Below, piece after piece: positions 17,419 through 26,131 of a stretch of 64,000 nt of DNA. The stretch is from Pseudokineococcus marinus. Lineage in GTDB: Bacteria > Actinomycetota > Actinomycetes > Actinomycetales > Quadrisphaeraceae. Both the position numbers and the translations under genes were made by a program. A model generated the notes under the pieces. That model had not been told where the DNA came from, made no database searches, and saw only the letters and a program-made list of their open reading frames with translations. The stretch's first letter is position 1. Each line of letters begins with the position of its first letter. The stretch lies in NCBI RefSeq assembly GCF_037482405.1, contig NZ_JBBHZZ010000003.1:124001-188000 (forward strand), given 5' to 3'.

Positions 17419-19058
17419 GCGGCGGCGAAGGCGTCGGCGCGCCGCACGAGGTGGGGGCCGAGCACGAGCACGTCGACGGGCGCGGAGCCGAAGAGCTCGA
17501 GCGCGTCGCGGGGGTCGTCCACCATGGGCCGGCCCGCGGTGTTGAGGCTCGTGTTGACGACGACGGGCAGGCCGGTGCGCTCGGCGAAGGCCTCGAGCAG
17601 CGCGGCGACGTGCGGGGTGCGCTCGGCGTCGACCGTCTGGATGCGCGCCGTGCCGTCGACGTGCGTCACCGCGGGGATCCGCTCGCGCCACTCGGGGCGG
17701 ACGGTGTGCACGAAGAGCATGTAGGGGCTCGGGAAGGGGCCGTCGGCGAAGATCTCCTCGGCGCGCTCGGCCAGCACCATGGGGGCGACGGGGCGGAACT
17801 GCTCGCGGCCCTTGACGTCGTTGAGGCGCTCGAGGTTCTCCGCGCGGCCGGGGTGGGCCATGAGCGAGCGCCGGCCGAGGGCCCGGGGGCCGAACTCGGC
17901 GCGCCCGTCGAACCAGGCGACGACGCCGTCGGCGGCCAGGACGTCGGCCACCTCGCCGGCGAGGTCGTCCGGCGTCGTGAAGGGCACGCGCGCCGTGCGC
18001 AGCCACGACGCCAGCTCGTCGTCGGACCAGGAGCGGCCGAGGTCGGCGCCCGGCATCGGCTTCGGCCGCACCCCCGCGTCGGCGCTGACCTGCAGGGCCG
18101 CGCCGAGCGCGGTGCCCGAGTCGCCGGAGGCCGGCTGGACCCAGACCTCCTCGAAGGGCGACTCGCGCCACACGCGGCTGTTGGCCACGCAGTTGAGGGC
18201 GATACCGCCGGCCATCGTCAGCAGCCGGTCGCCCGTCTGCCCGTGCAGCCAGGTGGCGAGGTCGACGAGCAGCTCCTCGACGAGCAGCTGGACGGACGCG
18301 GCGAGGTCGGCGTGCGCGCCGCCCCACGTGCCGTCGTCGACCCGGCGCGGGGCGAAGCGCGTCCAGTCGGGCTCACGGGCGACGTAGCGGCCGTCGCCCG
18401 TGGCGTGCAGGTGCTCGCGCAGCGCGTCGGCGAAGCGCGGCTCGCCGTAGGACGCCAGCGCCATGACCTTGAACTCGTCGCTGCTGCGCAGGAAGCCCAG
18501 GTGCTCCGTCAGCGACTCGTACACGAGGCCCACCGAGTCGGGCAGGTCGGTGGTGGTGAGGACGTCGAGCTTCCCGTCGACGTAGCGGCCCGCCAGGTGC
18601 GAGGCGCGCTCGCCGCGGCCGTCGAGGACGAGGACGCTCGAGTCCTCGGCCACGGCGAGGCCGGCCGACGCCGCGTGGGCCACGTGGTGGCGCACCGGGA
18701 CGACCTTGTCGCGGTCCAGGCCGGGCAGGGCGGTGGTGAGGAAGCCGGCGACCTTCTCGGCGTAGGTCGTCCGCAGGTGGTCCCACGGGTCCTGCAGGCC
18801 CATCTCCTCGGCGGGGCGGCACCAGGACGCGTCGTAGGAGTAGGCCACGGCGTCGAGGTCGCCCGGCTCGAGGCCGGCCTCGGACAGGCACCAGCGCATG
18901 GCGAGCTCGGGGAGCTCCCACGCGGAGAAGGGGACGGGCCGCTTGCCGTGCTTGCGGCGGCTGAAGCGCTCCTCCTCGGCGGCGGCGACGACCTCGCCGT
19001 CGACGACGAGAGCGGCAGCGGGGTCGTGGAAGACGGCGTTGACGCCGAGGACGCGCAT
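17415..19058 (-). CDS. Carbamoyltransferase (NodU/CmcH/TobZ family)
   Basis: A 547-residue enzyme with the two-domain architecture of O-carbamoyltransferases. The N-terminal Kae1-like domain has VLGVNAVFHDPAAALV, EEERFSRRKHGKR and HHVAHAASA (iron-site histidines); mid-protein has MAGGIALNCVANSR; the C-terminal YrdC-like domain has WFDGRAEFGPRALGRRSL and VVNTSLNTAGRPMV. It makes carbamoyl-adenylate from carbamoyl phosphate and ATP and moves the carbamoyl group to a hydroxyl, here presumably on the operon's glycan. It is the first gene of the nine-gene operon. ATG 19058 has AGGAAG about 8 nt upstream. The intergenic region to the divergent aldehyde dehydrogenase is 141 nt and must hold the operon promoter; I see no clean -10 box there. 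Confidence 0.92.
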   Translation of the reverse strand: MRVLGVNAVFHDPAAALVVDGEVVAAAEEERFSRRKHGKRPVPFSAWELPELAMRWCLSEAGLEPGDLDAVAYSYDASWCRPAEEMGLQDPWDHLRTTYAEKVAGFLTTALPGLDRDKVVPVRHHVAHAASAGLAVAEDSSVLVLDGRGERASHLAGRYVDGKLDVLTTTDLPDSVGLVYESLTEHLGFLRSSDEFKVMALASYGEPRFADALREHLHATGDGRYVAREPDWTRFAPRRVDDGTWGGAHADLAASVQLLVEELLVDLATWLHGQTGDRLLTMAGGIALNCVANSRVWRESPFEEVWVQPASGDSGTALGAALQVSADAGVRPKPMPGADLGRSWSDDELASWLRTARVPFTTPDDLAGEVADVLAADGVVAWFDGRAEFGPRALGRRSLMAHPGRAENLERLNDVKGREQFRPVAPMVLAERAEEIFADGPFPSPYMLFVHTVRPEWRERIPAVTHVDGTARIQTVDAERTPHVAALLEAFAERTGLPVVVNTSLNTAGRPMVDDPRDALELFGSAPVDVLVLGPHLVRRADAFAAA

Positions 19059-19199
19059 GGGGCACTTCCTACTACGGCGGACCGACAGCGGCGTGCGCCG
19101 GGTGCGGAGGCGCGTCCCCGTCCCGGTGCGACGCAGGGGCGGCGGCGCCGGCGGCGGGCGGGGAGCGGCGCCGTCGGCGGCGGGCGGTAGACATGCCCC

Positions 19200-20765
19200 G
19201 TGACCTCCTCCTCCGCCCCCGAGCCCTCGACCCCGCACCTCGTGCCGGGCCGCGACGTCCCCGCCGGCGAGCCCGTCCCGGGCCCGGGCGGTACCGGGGG
19301 CGCCGCCGAGGACACCTCTGCGGGCGCCGCCCCGCACCGGCTCGGCGAGCACCTCGTCGGCGGCCGCGACGTCCCCGCCGAGGGCGACCGGGTGCTCGAC
19401 GTCGTCGACCCGGCGACGGGGGAGCGGGTCGGCGAGGTCGTCCCCGCCACGGAGGAGGAGGTCGCGCGCGCCGTGGCCGCGGCCGACGCCGCGCGCACCG
19501 CCTGGCGCCGCACCCCGCCCGGGGAGCGCGCGGCCGCCCTGCGGGCCGCGGCCGCGGCCGTGCGCGCCGACGCCGACGAGCTCGGGGCGCTGCTCACCGC
19601 CACCACGGGCCGGCTGCTCGGCCAGGCGCGCGCGTCCGCCGAGGTGGCCGCCGAGCTGCTCGAGGAGGCCGCCGTCACGGGCGTCCTCGACACGGGCCGC
19701 TCCCTCGGGGGGTCCGTCGACGCCGTCGACGTCGTCCGTCGCGAGCCGCGCGGCGTCGTCGCGGTCCTGACGCCGTGGAACGACCCGTACCCGGCGGCGG
19801 CGGGGCTGCTCGCGGCGGCCCTCGTCACGGGCAACACGGTGGTGCACAAGCCCTCCGAGCGCTCGGCCCGCGCCGGCCACGAGCTCGCGCGCCGCATCGC
19901 CGGGGCCCTGCCGGACGGCGTCCTCAACGTGCTGGCGGGCGACGGCGCCACGGGCGCCGCGCTGGCCGCCGACCCGCGCGTGCACGTCGTCGCCCACGTC
20001 GGCAGCACCGCGACCGGCCGGCGCATCGCCGCGTCCGTCGGCGCGCGCGGCGGCCGGGCCCTGCTGGAGAACGGGGGCAAGGACCCGCTCGTCGTCGACG
20101 CCGGCGTCGACCCGGCGTGGGCGGCCCAGCAGGTCGCCGTCGGCGCCTTCACCAACACCGGCCAGCTGTGCACGGCCGTCGAGCGGGTGTACGTCCACGA
20201 GGACGTGGCCGACGCCGTCCTGGCCGAGCTCGTGGCCCTCGCCGACGGCCTGAGCCCGGGCGACCCGTCGGACCCGGCGACCGGCCTCGGGCCGCTGGTG
20301 GACGAGCGCCAGCTCGCCCTCGTCGACGAGCACGTCCGCGAGGCCGTCGACGCGGGCGCGCGCGTGCTCGCCGGGGGCTCCCGGCTCGACCGGCCGGGCT
20401 CCTTCTACCCGGCGACGGTGCTCGACGGCTGCACCGACGGCATGCGGCTCATGACCGAGGAGACCTTCGGGCCCGTCGCCGCGGTGACGCGGGTCGCCTC
20501 CTTCGCCGAGGGCCTCGCGCTCGCGGCGGCGGGCGACTACGGGCTCGCCGCCACCGTCCTCACCCCGAGCACCGCGCACGCCCTGGAGGCCGCCGAGGCG
20601 CTCGAGGTCGGCACCGTCAAGGTCAACGCCGTCTTCGGCGGCGCGCCGGGCGGCTCCGCCGACCCGCGTCGCGGCAGCGGGCAGGGCCGGGGCTTCGGCC
20701 CCGACCTGCTGGGAGAGCTCACCGCGCTCAAGGCCGTCCACCTGGAGGCGGCGCCCACCGCCTGA
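19200..20765 (+). CDS. Aldehyde dehydrogenase family protein
   Basis: A 521-residue NAD(P)-dependent aldehyde dehydrogenase. Seen: TPWNDPYPAAAG (substrate/cofactor loop), VVHKPSERSARAG (cofactor lysine), GSTATGRRIA, LLENGGKDPLVVD carrying the catalytic Glu in a variant of the usual ELGGK, the catalytic Cys in NTGQLCTAVERVYV, and EETFGPVAAV. The first 45 residues are an extra disordered extension. Substrate specificity cannot be assigned. The start GTG 19200 is supported by TAGACA 6 nt upstream. It is transcribed divergently from the carbamoyltransferase operon; nothing links it to glycan synthesis. Confidence 0.9.
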   Translation: MTSSSAPEPSTPHLVPGRDVPAGEPVPGPGGTGGAAEDTSAGAAPHRLGEHLVGGRDVPAEGDRVLDVVDPATGERVGEVVPATEEEVARAVAAADAARTAWRRTPPGERAAALRAAAAAVRADADELGALLTATTGRLLGQARASAEVAAELLEEAAVTGVLDTGRSLGGSVDAVDVVRREPRGVVAVLTPWNDPYPAAAGLLAAALVTGNTVVHKPSERSARAGHELARRIAGALPDGVLNVLAGDGATGAALAADPRVHVVAHVGSTATGRRIAASVGARGGRALLENGGKDPLVVDAGVDPAWAAQQVAVGAFTNTGQLCTAVERVYVHEDVADAVLAELVALADGLSPGDPSDPATGLGPLVDERQLALVDEHVREAVDAGARVLAGGSRLDRPGSFYPATVLDGCTDGMRLMTEETFGPVAAVTRVASFAEGLALAAAGDYGLAATVLTPSTAHALEAAEALEVGTVKVNAVFGGAPGGSADPRRGSGQGRGFGPDLLGELTALKAVHLEAAPTA

Positions 20766-21084
20766 CGGGCGGCGCGGTCGGCCCGGACGACGACGCCGGC
20801 GCACCAGGTCGAGCCGGCTCGCCCCGGCCACGGGGCGGGGTCCCCGCGAGAGCCCGGGCCCGCGACCGAGCGGGTGCCCGGAGCAGGTGCCCGGGACGGC
20901 TGCCGGGCGCGTCGTCGCCGGGAGGGCCGAACGGGTGAGGCCCGTCGTCGGCGCGTCGGTCCGCTCCTCGGATCGGCGGACCGGCAGAGGGTCGACGGCT
21001 ACTCTCGGGGGACCTGGCGCACCCGCGCCGAGATCGAGGACCGGCGGCCCCGCGCCCCGGTCCGCCGCGAGGGAGGGGGAGCGC
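20766..21084. other. Intergenic region of 319 nt before the proline-rich protein gene
   Basis: There is no convincing gene. A small inverted repeat at 20820-20837 (CGCCCC/GGGGCG, 6-nt loop) could end aldehyde dehydrogenase transcription. A TACTCT sequence at 21000-21005 could be a -10 box for the downstream gene, with a leader of about 70 nt. Both are weak. Confidence 0.4.
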
Positions 21085-22374
21085 GTGCCTGCTCGTCGCC
21101 CCCTCCGCAACCCCGCCGAGGTCGTCACCGTCGGCGCCGGGGTCGTGCTGCTCGTCGCCGCCGGCCACAGCGCCCTCGCCTCGGCCTCGGGCGAGACCGT
21201 CCGCGTCCGCGCCGCCTCCGCCGACGGGGCCGTGCCTCGTCCGACCCCGACGCCCGAGGCCGCCGGCACCGCCGGCCTCGCCTCCGACGGGGGCCTCGTC
21301 GAGGCCGCCGGCGAGGGCGGGTCGGCGTCCGGCCGGGCCCCGCGGTCGCTGCTCGACGCCCGCCCCTACCCGCAGGAGGCGGAGGGGTGGCTCGCGCCCG
21401 TCCCGCCCGAGGTCCTCGGCCTGCCCGGCCCCACGCCGGCGTCCCCGACGACCTCCCCCACCGCTGCGCCCGAGGCGCCGGTGGAGGCCCCCGAGCCCGC
21501 TGCTCCGGCGGACCCGGCGCCGGTGGCGCCGGCGCCCGCGGTGCCGGCGCCCGCGGTGCCGGCGCCGACCGACCCGCCCGTCGACGAGGGGCCCGGCGTC
21601 GAGGGGCCCGGCGTCGAGGGGCCGGCCCAGCCCCCGCTGGTCGAGGACCCGGACGAGCCGCCGGTCACCGACCAGCCCGTGGACCCGCCCGTGACGGAGC
21701 AGCCCTCCACGGGCGTCCCCGGCACCGACCCGGGCACCACGCCCGACACGACGACGCCGGACACGACGACGCCCGGCACCGGTGAGCCGCTGACGCCCCG
21801 GCCCGAGGGCCCGGACGCCCAGCAGCCCGACACCACGCCTCCCGTGGACGGCGGTCCCGACGCGCAGGTCCCCGACACGCAGGTCCCCGACACGAAGGCC
21901 CCCGACACGAAGGCCCCCGACGCGCAGGCGCCGGACGCCGAGGCGCCTGACGCCGCAGCTCCGGACTCCGAGGCGCCCGACCTCCAGGAGCCGGTCCTCG
22001 ACCAGCCCGCCGAGCCGGACGCCGAGCCCGCCCTCCCGGTGGTGCCGGTCGTCGACGCCCCCGCCGAGCCCGAGCCGGAGCAGCCCGAGCCGTCGGTCGA
22101 GCCGGAGCAGCCCGAGCCCGAGCCGTCGGTCGAGCCGGTGCGTCCCGACCCCTCGGTCGAGCCGGAGGCGCCCACGGACCCCGTGCTGCCCGTCGTCCCG
22201 GCCGTCGAGGTCGTGCCGTCCGAGCCCGCCCAGCCGTCCGAGCCCGCCCAGCCGTCCGAGCCCGCCCAGCCGTCCGAGCCCGTGGTGGCGCTCGCGTCCC
22301 TCCTGCTGCTGCCGCCGTGGCTGCGCCGCCGTCGTGAGGTCGTCCTCGCGGTGGTGGCCGACGACCGCTCCTAG
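21085..22374 (+). CDS. Proline-rich, repeat-containing secreted or wall-spanning protein
   Basis: A 429-residue low-complexity protein. Residues about 10-33 form a single hydrophobic export or anchor segment (VVTVGAGVVLLVAAGHSALA). The rest is Pro/Glu/Asp/Ala/Val-rich with several short tandem repeats: VPAPA, GPGVE, TTTPD, VPDTQ/APDTK/APDAQ, PEPEQPEPSVE and AQPSEP. The C-terminus is a short hydrophobic patch followed by arginines (VVALASLLLLPPWLRRRRE), recalling but not matching a cell-wall sorting signal; no LPxTG motif is present. It probably spans the cell wall as an extended rod. The GTG at 21085 is chosen because it follows a GAGGGGGAG ribosome-binding site and sits right before the hydrophobic segment. 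No enzymatic domain. Confidence 0.75.
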   Translation: MPARRPLRNPAEVVTVGAGVVLLVAAGHSALASASGETVRVRAASADGAVPRPTPTPEAAGTAGLASDGGLVEAAGEGGSASGRAPRSLLDARPYPQEAEGWLAPVPPEVLGLPGPTPASPTTSPTAAPEAPVEAPEPAAPADPAPVAPAPAVPAPAVPAPTDPPVDEGPGVEGPGVEGPAQPPLVEDPDEPPVTDQPVDPPVTEQPSTGVPGTDPGTTPDTTTPDTTTPGTGEPLTPRPEGPDAQQPDTTPPVDGGPDAQVPDTQVPDTKAPDTKAPDAQAPDAEAPDAAAPDSEAPDLQEPVLDQPAEPDAEPALPVVPVVDAPAEPEPEQPEPSVEPEQPEPEPSVEPVRPDPSVEPEAPTDPVLPVVPAVEVVPSEPAQPSEPAQPSEPAQPSEPVVALASLLLLPPWLRRRREVVLAVVADDRS

Positions 22375-22381
22375 CCGGGCT

Positions 22382-22408
22382 GCCCGCGGGGGCCCGGGGC
22401 CCTCGGGC
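22382..22408. terminator. Possible bidirectional terminator between convergent genes
   Basis: GCCCG-C-GGG pairs with CCC-T-CGGGC around a GC-rich 9-nt loop. It lies just after the stop at 22374 and between convergent genes. The surrounding sequence is so GC-rich that chance pairing is possible. Confidence 0.35.
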
Positions 22409-22490
22409 TGCCGGGCCGGAGCGCGCCTCCGGGGTCCGGGCGCCGCTCCGACCCGCGTGGACGACGTCGCCCGTCCCCGGGGGCCGTCGG

Positions 22491-23300
22491 TCAGCCGGGC
22501 GAGCCGGTGGCGTCCGCGGTGCCGGGGTCGAGGTCGGCCTCGGCCGCCAGGGCCGCGGCACCGACGATGCCCGCGGTGTTGAGGAGCTGCGCGGGCACGA
22601 CCGGGACCCGCAGGTCCAGGTGCGGGAGGAACTTCTCGCTCTTCTTGCTCACCCCGCCGCCGATGACGAGCAGGTCCGGCTGCAGGAGGGCCTCGAGCGC
22701 CGAGAAGTACCGCTGGAGGCGCTTGGCCCAGTCCTTCCACGAGAGGTCCTCGCGGTCGCGGGCGGCGTCGGAGGCCCGCGTCTCCGCGTCGTGGCCGTCG
22801 ACCTCCAGGTGCCCGAGCTCGGTGTTGGGCACGAGGACGCCGTCGTGCAGCAGCGCGGTGCCGATGCCGGTGCCGAGGGTCGCGACGACGACGACGCCGC
22901 GCACGTCCTTCGCCGCGCCGTAGCGCGCCTCGGCGACGCCGGCCGCGTCGGCGTCGTTGACGACGTGGACCGGGCGGCCGGTGCGCGCGCGCAGGAGCCC
23001 GGCGGCGTCGGTGCCGATCCACGCCTTGTCGACGTTGGCCGCGGTCGTCGTCACGCCGTCCTTGACGACGGCCGGGAAGGTCACCCCGAGCGGGCCGTCG
23101 GGCCAGCGGCCGGCGATGGCCGCGACGACGTCCGCGACGGCGTCCGGGGTCGACGGCTGGGGCGTGGGCTCGCGCACGCGGTCCGCGGCGAAGGTCCCCG
23201 ACCCGAGGTCGACCGGGGCGCCCTTGATGCCCGACCCTCCGATGTCGATGCCGACGGCGCGCCCGCGGGAGGTCGCCGGTGACGGCTCCACGGCGCTCAC
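22491..23300 (-). CDS. ppgK: Polyphosphate glucokinase
   Basis: A 269-residue ROK-family kinase that phosphorylates glucose using inorganic polyphosphate (and usually ATP). Motifs in order: VGIDIGGSGIKGAPVDL (phosphate 1, in the PpgK form), LGVTFPAVVKDGV, VVNDADAAGVAEARYG (catalytic Asp), VVVATLGTGIGTALL and NTELGHLEVDG. These phrases are specific to PpgK rather than general ROK sugar kinases. GTG 23300 overlaps the stop of the map gene by 4 nt, so the two are co-translated. This gene type is typical of actinobacteria. Confidence 0.94.
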   Translation of the reverse strand: MSAVEPSPATSRGRAVGIDIGGSGIKGAPVDLGSGTFAADRVREPTPQPSTPDAVADVVAAIAGRWPDGPLGVTFPAVVKDGVTTTAANVDKAWIGTDAAGLLRARTGRPVHVVNDADAAGVAEARYGAAKDVRGVVVVATLGTGIGTALLHDGVLVPNTELGHLEVDGHDAETRASDAARDREDLSWKDWAKRLQRYFSALEALLQPDLLVIGGGVSKKSEKFLPHLDLRVPVVPAQLLNTAGIVGAAALAAEADLDPGTADATGSPG

Positions 23301-24187
23301 GGCAGCGTCAGGACCTCGGGACCGGACCCGGTCACGAGGATCGTGTGCTCGAACTGCGCGCTGCGGCGCCGGTCGGCGGTGACGACGGTCCAGCCGTCGT
23401 CCCACATCTCGTGCCGAGCGGTGCCCAGGCACAGCATCGGCTCCACGGTGAAGGTCATGCCCACCTCGATGACGTCGTCGTGCAGGGGGGCCGCGTCGTA
23501 GTGCGGGACGACGAGGCCGGAGTGGAAGGACGTGCCGATGCCGTGGCCGGTGTACTCGCGCACGACGCCGTACCCGAAGCGCCGGGCGTAGCGCTCGACC
23601 ACCCGGCCCACGACGTTGAGCTCCCGACCCGGCAGCGCGGCGCGGATGCCGCGGTCGGTGGCCTCGCGCGTGCGCTCGACGAGCAGCCGCGACTCCTCGT
23701 CGACGTCGCCGACGCAGAAGGTGGCGTTGGTGTCGCCGTGGACCCCGACGCCGTCGAGCACCACGTACGCCGTCACGTCGACGTTGCAGATGTCGCCGTC
23801 GGCCAGGACGGTCGAGTCGGGGATCCCGTGGCACACGACCTCGTTGACGCTGGTGCACAGCGACTTCGGGAAGCCGCGGTAGCCGAGCGTCGACGGGTAG
23901 GCCCCGTGGTCGAGGAGGAACTCGTGGCCGACGCGGTCCAGCTCGTCGGTGGTCGCGCCCGGGACGGCGTGCCGACCGACCTCGGCGAGGGCCTGCGCGG
24001 CCAGGCGGCAGGCCACCCGCATGCGCTCGACCGTCTCCGCGTCCTTGACCTCGGGCGCCCCGTCGGGCCGCGGCGCCGGCCGGTCGACGTACTCCGGCCG
24101 CGGCACGCCCGCCGGGACGGGGCGGCGCGGGGACACCCGACCGGGTCGCAGCGCCCCGGCGGGGGCGGTGGCAGCGGGCGGGGCCAT
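23297..24187 (-). CDS. map: Methionine aminopeptidase, type I
   Basis: A 296-residue cytoplasmic metallopeptidase that removes initiator methionine. Present: HGAYPSTLGYRGFPKSLCTS (substrate His), HGIPD, GDICNVDVTAYV with metal-binding Asp, HGDTNATFCVG with the second Asp, YTGHGIGTSFH, and VGMTFTVEPMLCLG with metal-binding Glu. An N-terminal extension of about 40 residues rich in Pro/Arg (VSPRRPVPAGVPRPEYV) is typical of actinobacterial MetAPs and may contact the ribosome. The ATG at 24187 has TTGGAT 6 nt upstream, consistent with a leaderless start. Polyphosphate glucokinase follows in a 4-nt overlap. Confidence 0.94.
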   Translation of the reverse strand: MAPPAATAPAGALRPGRVSPRRPVPAGVPRPEYVDRPAPRPDGAPEVKDAETVERMRVACRLAAQALAEVGRHAVPGATTDELDRVGHEFLLDHGAYPSTLGYRGFPKSLCTSVNEVVCHGIPDSTVLADGDICNVDVTAYVVLDGVGVHGDTNATFCVGDVDEESRLLVERTREATDRGIRAALPGRELNVVGRVVERYARRFGYGVVREYTGHGIGTSFHSGLVVPHYDAAPLHDDVIEVGMTFTVEPMLCLGTARHEMWDDGWTVVTADRRRSAQFEHTILVTGSGPEVLTLP

Positions 24188-24336
24188 GGCGGCATCCAAG
24201 CACCGGGGCGCCGGGGGGCGCACGCGGCGACGTCGACCCGGCGCCGGCCCCGGCGCGGGCACGGCCCCACCGCGCACCCGGCCCCGCCGCGCGCCGGCGC
24301 TCGCCCGCCGCCCCCGCCGCGGGCACGATGGGCGCC

Positions 24337-24525
24337 ATGGCGGACGACGAGCGGACGGCCTGGTTCTACAACGTCACCACGGGGGAGGTGGAGCACGGGC
24401 CGCAGAGCCTGGGCCGCACCCTCATGGGTCCCTACGACTCCCGCGAGGAGGCCTCGCGGGCGCTGGCGACGGCGCGCGAGCGCACCGAGGCCTGGGACGC
24501 AGAGGAGCGCGAGCAGGACCTGTGA
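24337..24525 (+). CDS. Small SPOR-like hypothetical protein next to map
   Basis: About 62 residues: MADDERTAWFYNVTTGEVEH, then GPQSLGRTLMGPYDSREEA and a C-terminal helix ending in acidic residues. The pattern of a W-F/Y-x-N-x-x-T-G-x-V-E start, LMGPYDSREEAxxAL and an ERTEAWD helix belongs to a widespread small actinobacterial family sometimes annotated as SPOR-domain proteins. The function is unknown; the GPYxSRxEAxxAL phrase resembles the core of SPOR repeats that bind denuded peptidoglycan. It has no signal peptide, so it is probably cytoplasmic. ATG 24337 is preferred; ATG 24328 in the same frame is an alternative. Confidence 0.75.
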   Translation: MADDERTAWFYNVTTGEVEHGPQSLGRTLMGPYDSREEASRALATARERTEAWDAEEREQDL

Positions 24526-24660
24526 CCGCGCGGGCGCCGCACCGGGGCGCCCCGCACGGGGCCGCACCGTGCGGGGCTGCACCGTGCTGGCTGCACCCGA
24601 ACGGGTGACGGGCAGCGGTGCCCCGTCGGAGGCGCCGGGGCGCCCGCCGAGGATGACGGG

Positions 24661-26088
24661 ATGAGCGACCCCCGCCCGGCCGAGGAGGCCCAGCCCGACG
24701 CCGCGCCGCGGCGTCGCGGTCCGTCGCGCGCCGCGTGGGCGCTGGGCGGCGGCGGCCTGGCGCTCGGCCTCGTCCTCGGCGGCTGCGCCGGGCTCGGCAC
24801 CGGCGCCCTCGGCGGCGTCCTCCTCGCCGGCGGTGCCGGGGGAGGGGGCGGGGCCCTCGGCGACGTCCTCGAGCGCGTCACGGGAGGGGCGGGCGAGCGG
24901 TCCGTCGCCGAGGCGCTGCCCGACGAGCTGCCCCGCCTGCGCGCCCTCGTCGCCGACGAGCGCGGTCTGGACTGGGAGCACGAGGTGCCCGTGCGGGCCC
25001 TGGACGCCGACGCCTTCGCGGCGGCGCTCGACGGCGAGGAGCAGGGTGACGCCCCCTCGAGCGGCGGCGCGCGCCCCGACGAGGGCCTCGAGGACGACTG
25101 GCCCGCCGGTCTCGACGACCCGGGCGACGGACGGGCGGAGACCTACGCCGCCCTGGGGCTCACGCCGTCGGCCGCGACCTACGAGGAGGCCTGGTCCGCC
25201 GGGGACGCCGACGTCCTCGGCTTCTACGACCCGGAGGTCGACGAGGTCGTCCTGCGCGGCACGAGGTGGTCGCCCCTCGTCGAGGAGACGCTCGTCCACG
25301 AGCTCGTGCACGCCCTCGACGCCCAGCACGTCGACCTCGACGCGGCCCTGGACGCGGACCTCTCGCCCGAGGCCGTGAGCGCGCACGCCGCCGTCGTCGA
25401 GGGCGACGCCGAGCGCGTCGCCTGGGCCTGGTACGACGGCCTCGACGACGACCAGCTCGACGCCTACGACGAGGCGTGGGAGCGGTCGTGGGACGAGGAG
25501 GCCTCACCAGACGGGGAAGCAGACGGGGGCGCGGACGACCGCACCTACGACGCGCTCGCGGACGCGCTCGCCCTCTTCCCCTACGACTACGGCTACGTGG
25601 CCGTCGACGCCGTCGCCGACGCCCAGGGCCCGGGGGCCGTCACGACGCTGCTGCGCGAGCCGCTCACGACCACCGAGCAGGTGCTCGCCGCGCAGGGCGT
25701 GCCTGGCGCGTCGCCCGGCCTGGCCCCCGGCGCGGAGGTCCCCGCCCCTGCGGCGCCCGAGGGCGCGGAGGTCCTCGGCACGGGCACCCTCGGGCTGTTC
25801 CCCCTGTCGCTGCTGCCGCTCGTGGCCGACGCCGAGGACGAGGGCTACTACCTCGAGGACGACGTCGTGACGACGGCGTGGGCGGGGGACGCCTGGACGA
25901 CGTGGGTGGACCCGGCCGACGACGCGCGCGCCTGCACGGCCGTCCTCGTCCGCCTCGACGACGCTCGCGGCCGGGACGACCTGGCCGAGGACCTCGCGGC
26001 CTGGGTGGAGGACGCGCGCGACGTCGGCGCCGCCCTCGCGCCCGTCGGCGAGACCGACCTGGAGCTCCGGGGCTGCGGCGACCGGTAG
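24661..26088 (+). CDS. Putative lipoprotein with an HExxH zinc-metallopeptidase motif
   Basis: A 475-residue protein. Residues 1-25 are polar, 26-42 hydrophobic and end in LVLGGC, a plausible lipobox with Cys42. The mature part is very acidic. VEETLVHELVHALDAQH holds His213-Glu214-x-x-His217, a gluzincin-like zinc motif, followed by VVEGDAERVAWAWY, where a third ligand Glu would be expected. A later region (LGLFPLSLLPLVADAEDEGYYLEDD) and a C-terminal cystatin-like segment with two Cys (ARACTAVLV, LRGCGDR) may form a disulfide. I read it as an extracytoplasmic metallopeptidase-like protein of unknown substrate. The start ATG 24661 follows GAGGAT by 6 nt. It is monocistronic. Confidence 0.75.
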   Translation: MSDPRPAEEAQPDAAPRRRGPSRAAWALGGGGLALGLVLGGCAGLGTGALGGVLLAGGAGGGGGALGDVLERVTGGAGERSVAEALPDELPRLRALVADERGLDWEHEVPVRALDADAFAAALDGEEQGDAPSSGGARPDEGLEDDWPAGLDDPGDGRAETYAALGLTPSAATYEEAWSAGDADVLGFYDPEVDEVVLRGTRWSPLVEETLVHELVHALDAQHVDLDAALDADLSPEAVSAHAAVVEGDAERVAWAWYDGLDDDQLDAYDEAWERSWDEEASPDGEADGGADDRTYDALADALALFPYDYGYVAVDAVADAQGPGAVTTLLREPLTTTEQVLAAQGVPGASPGLAPGAEVPAPAAPEGAEVLGTGTLGLFPLSLLPLVADAEDEGYYLEDDVVTTAWAGDAWTTWVDPADDARACTAVLVRLDDARGRDDLAEDLAAWVEDARDVGAALAPVGETDLELRGCGDR

Positions 26089-26131
26089 GCCGGCCGCCGG
26101 GCTCCCGTCCGCCACCGCACGGCCGTCGCCG

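Noticed and set aside
23345..23360. TCGAAC sequence in map as an SOS half-site
   Set aside because: It lies inside coding sequence and the matching GTTCGA half is absent.
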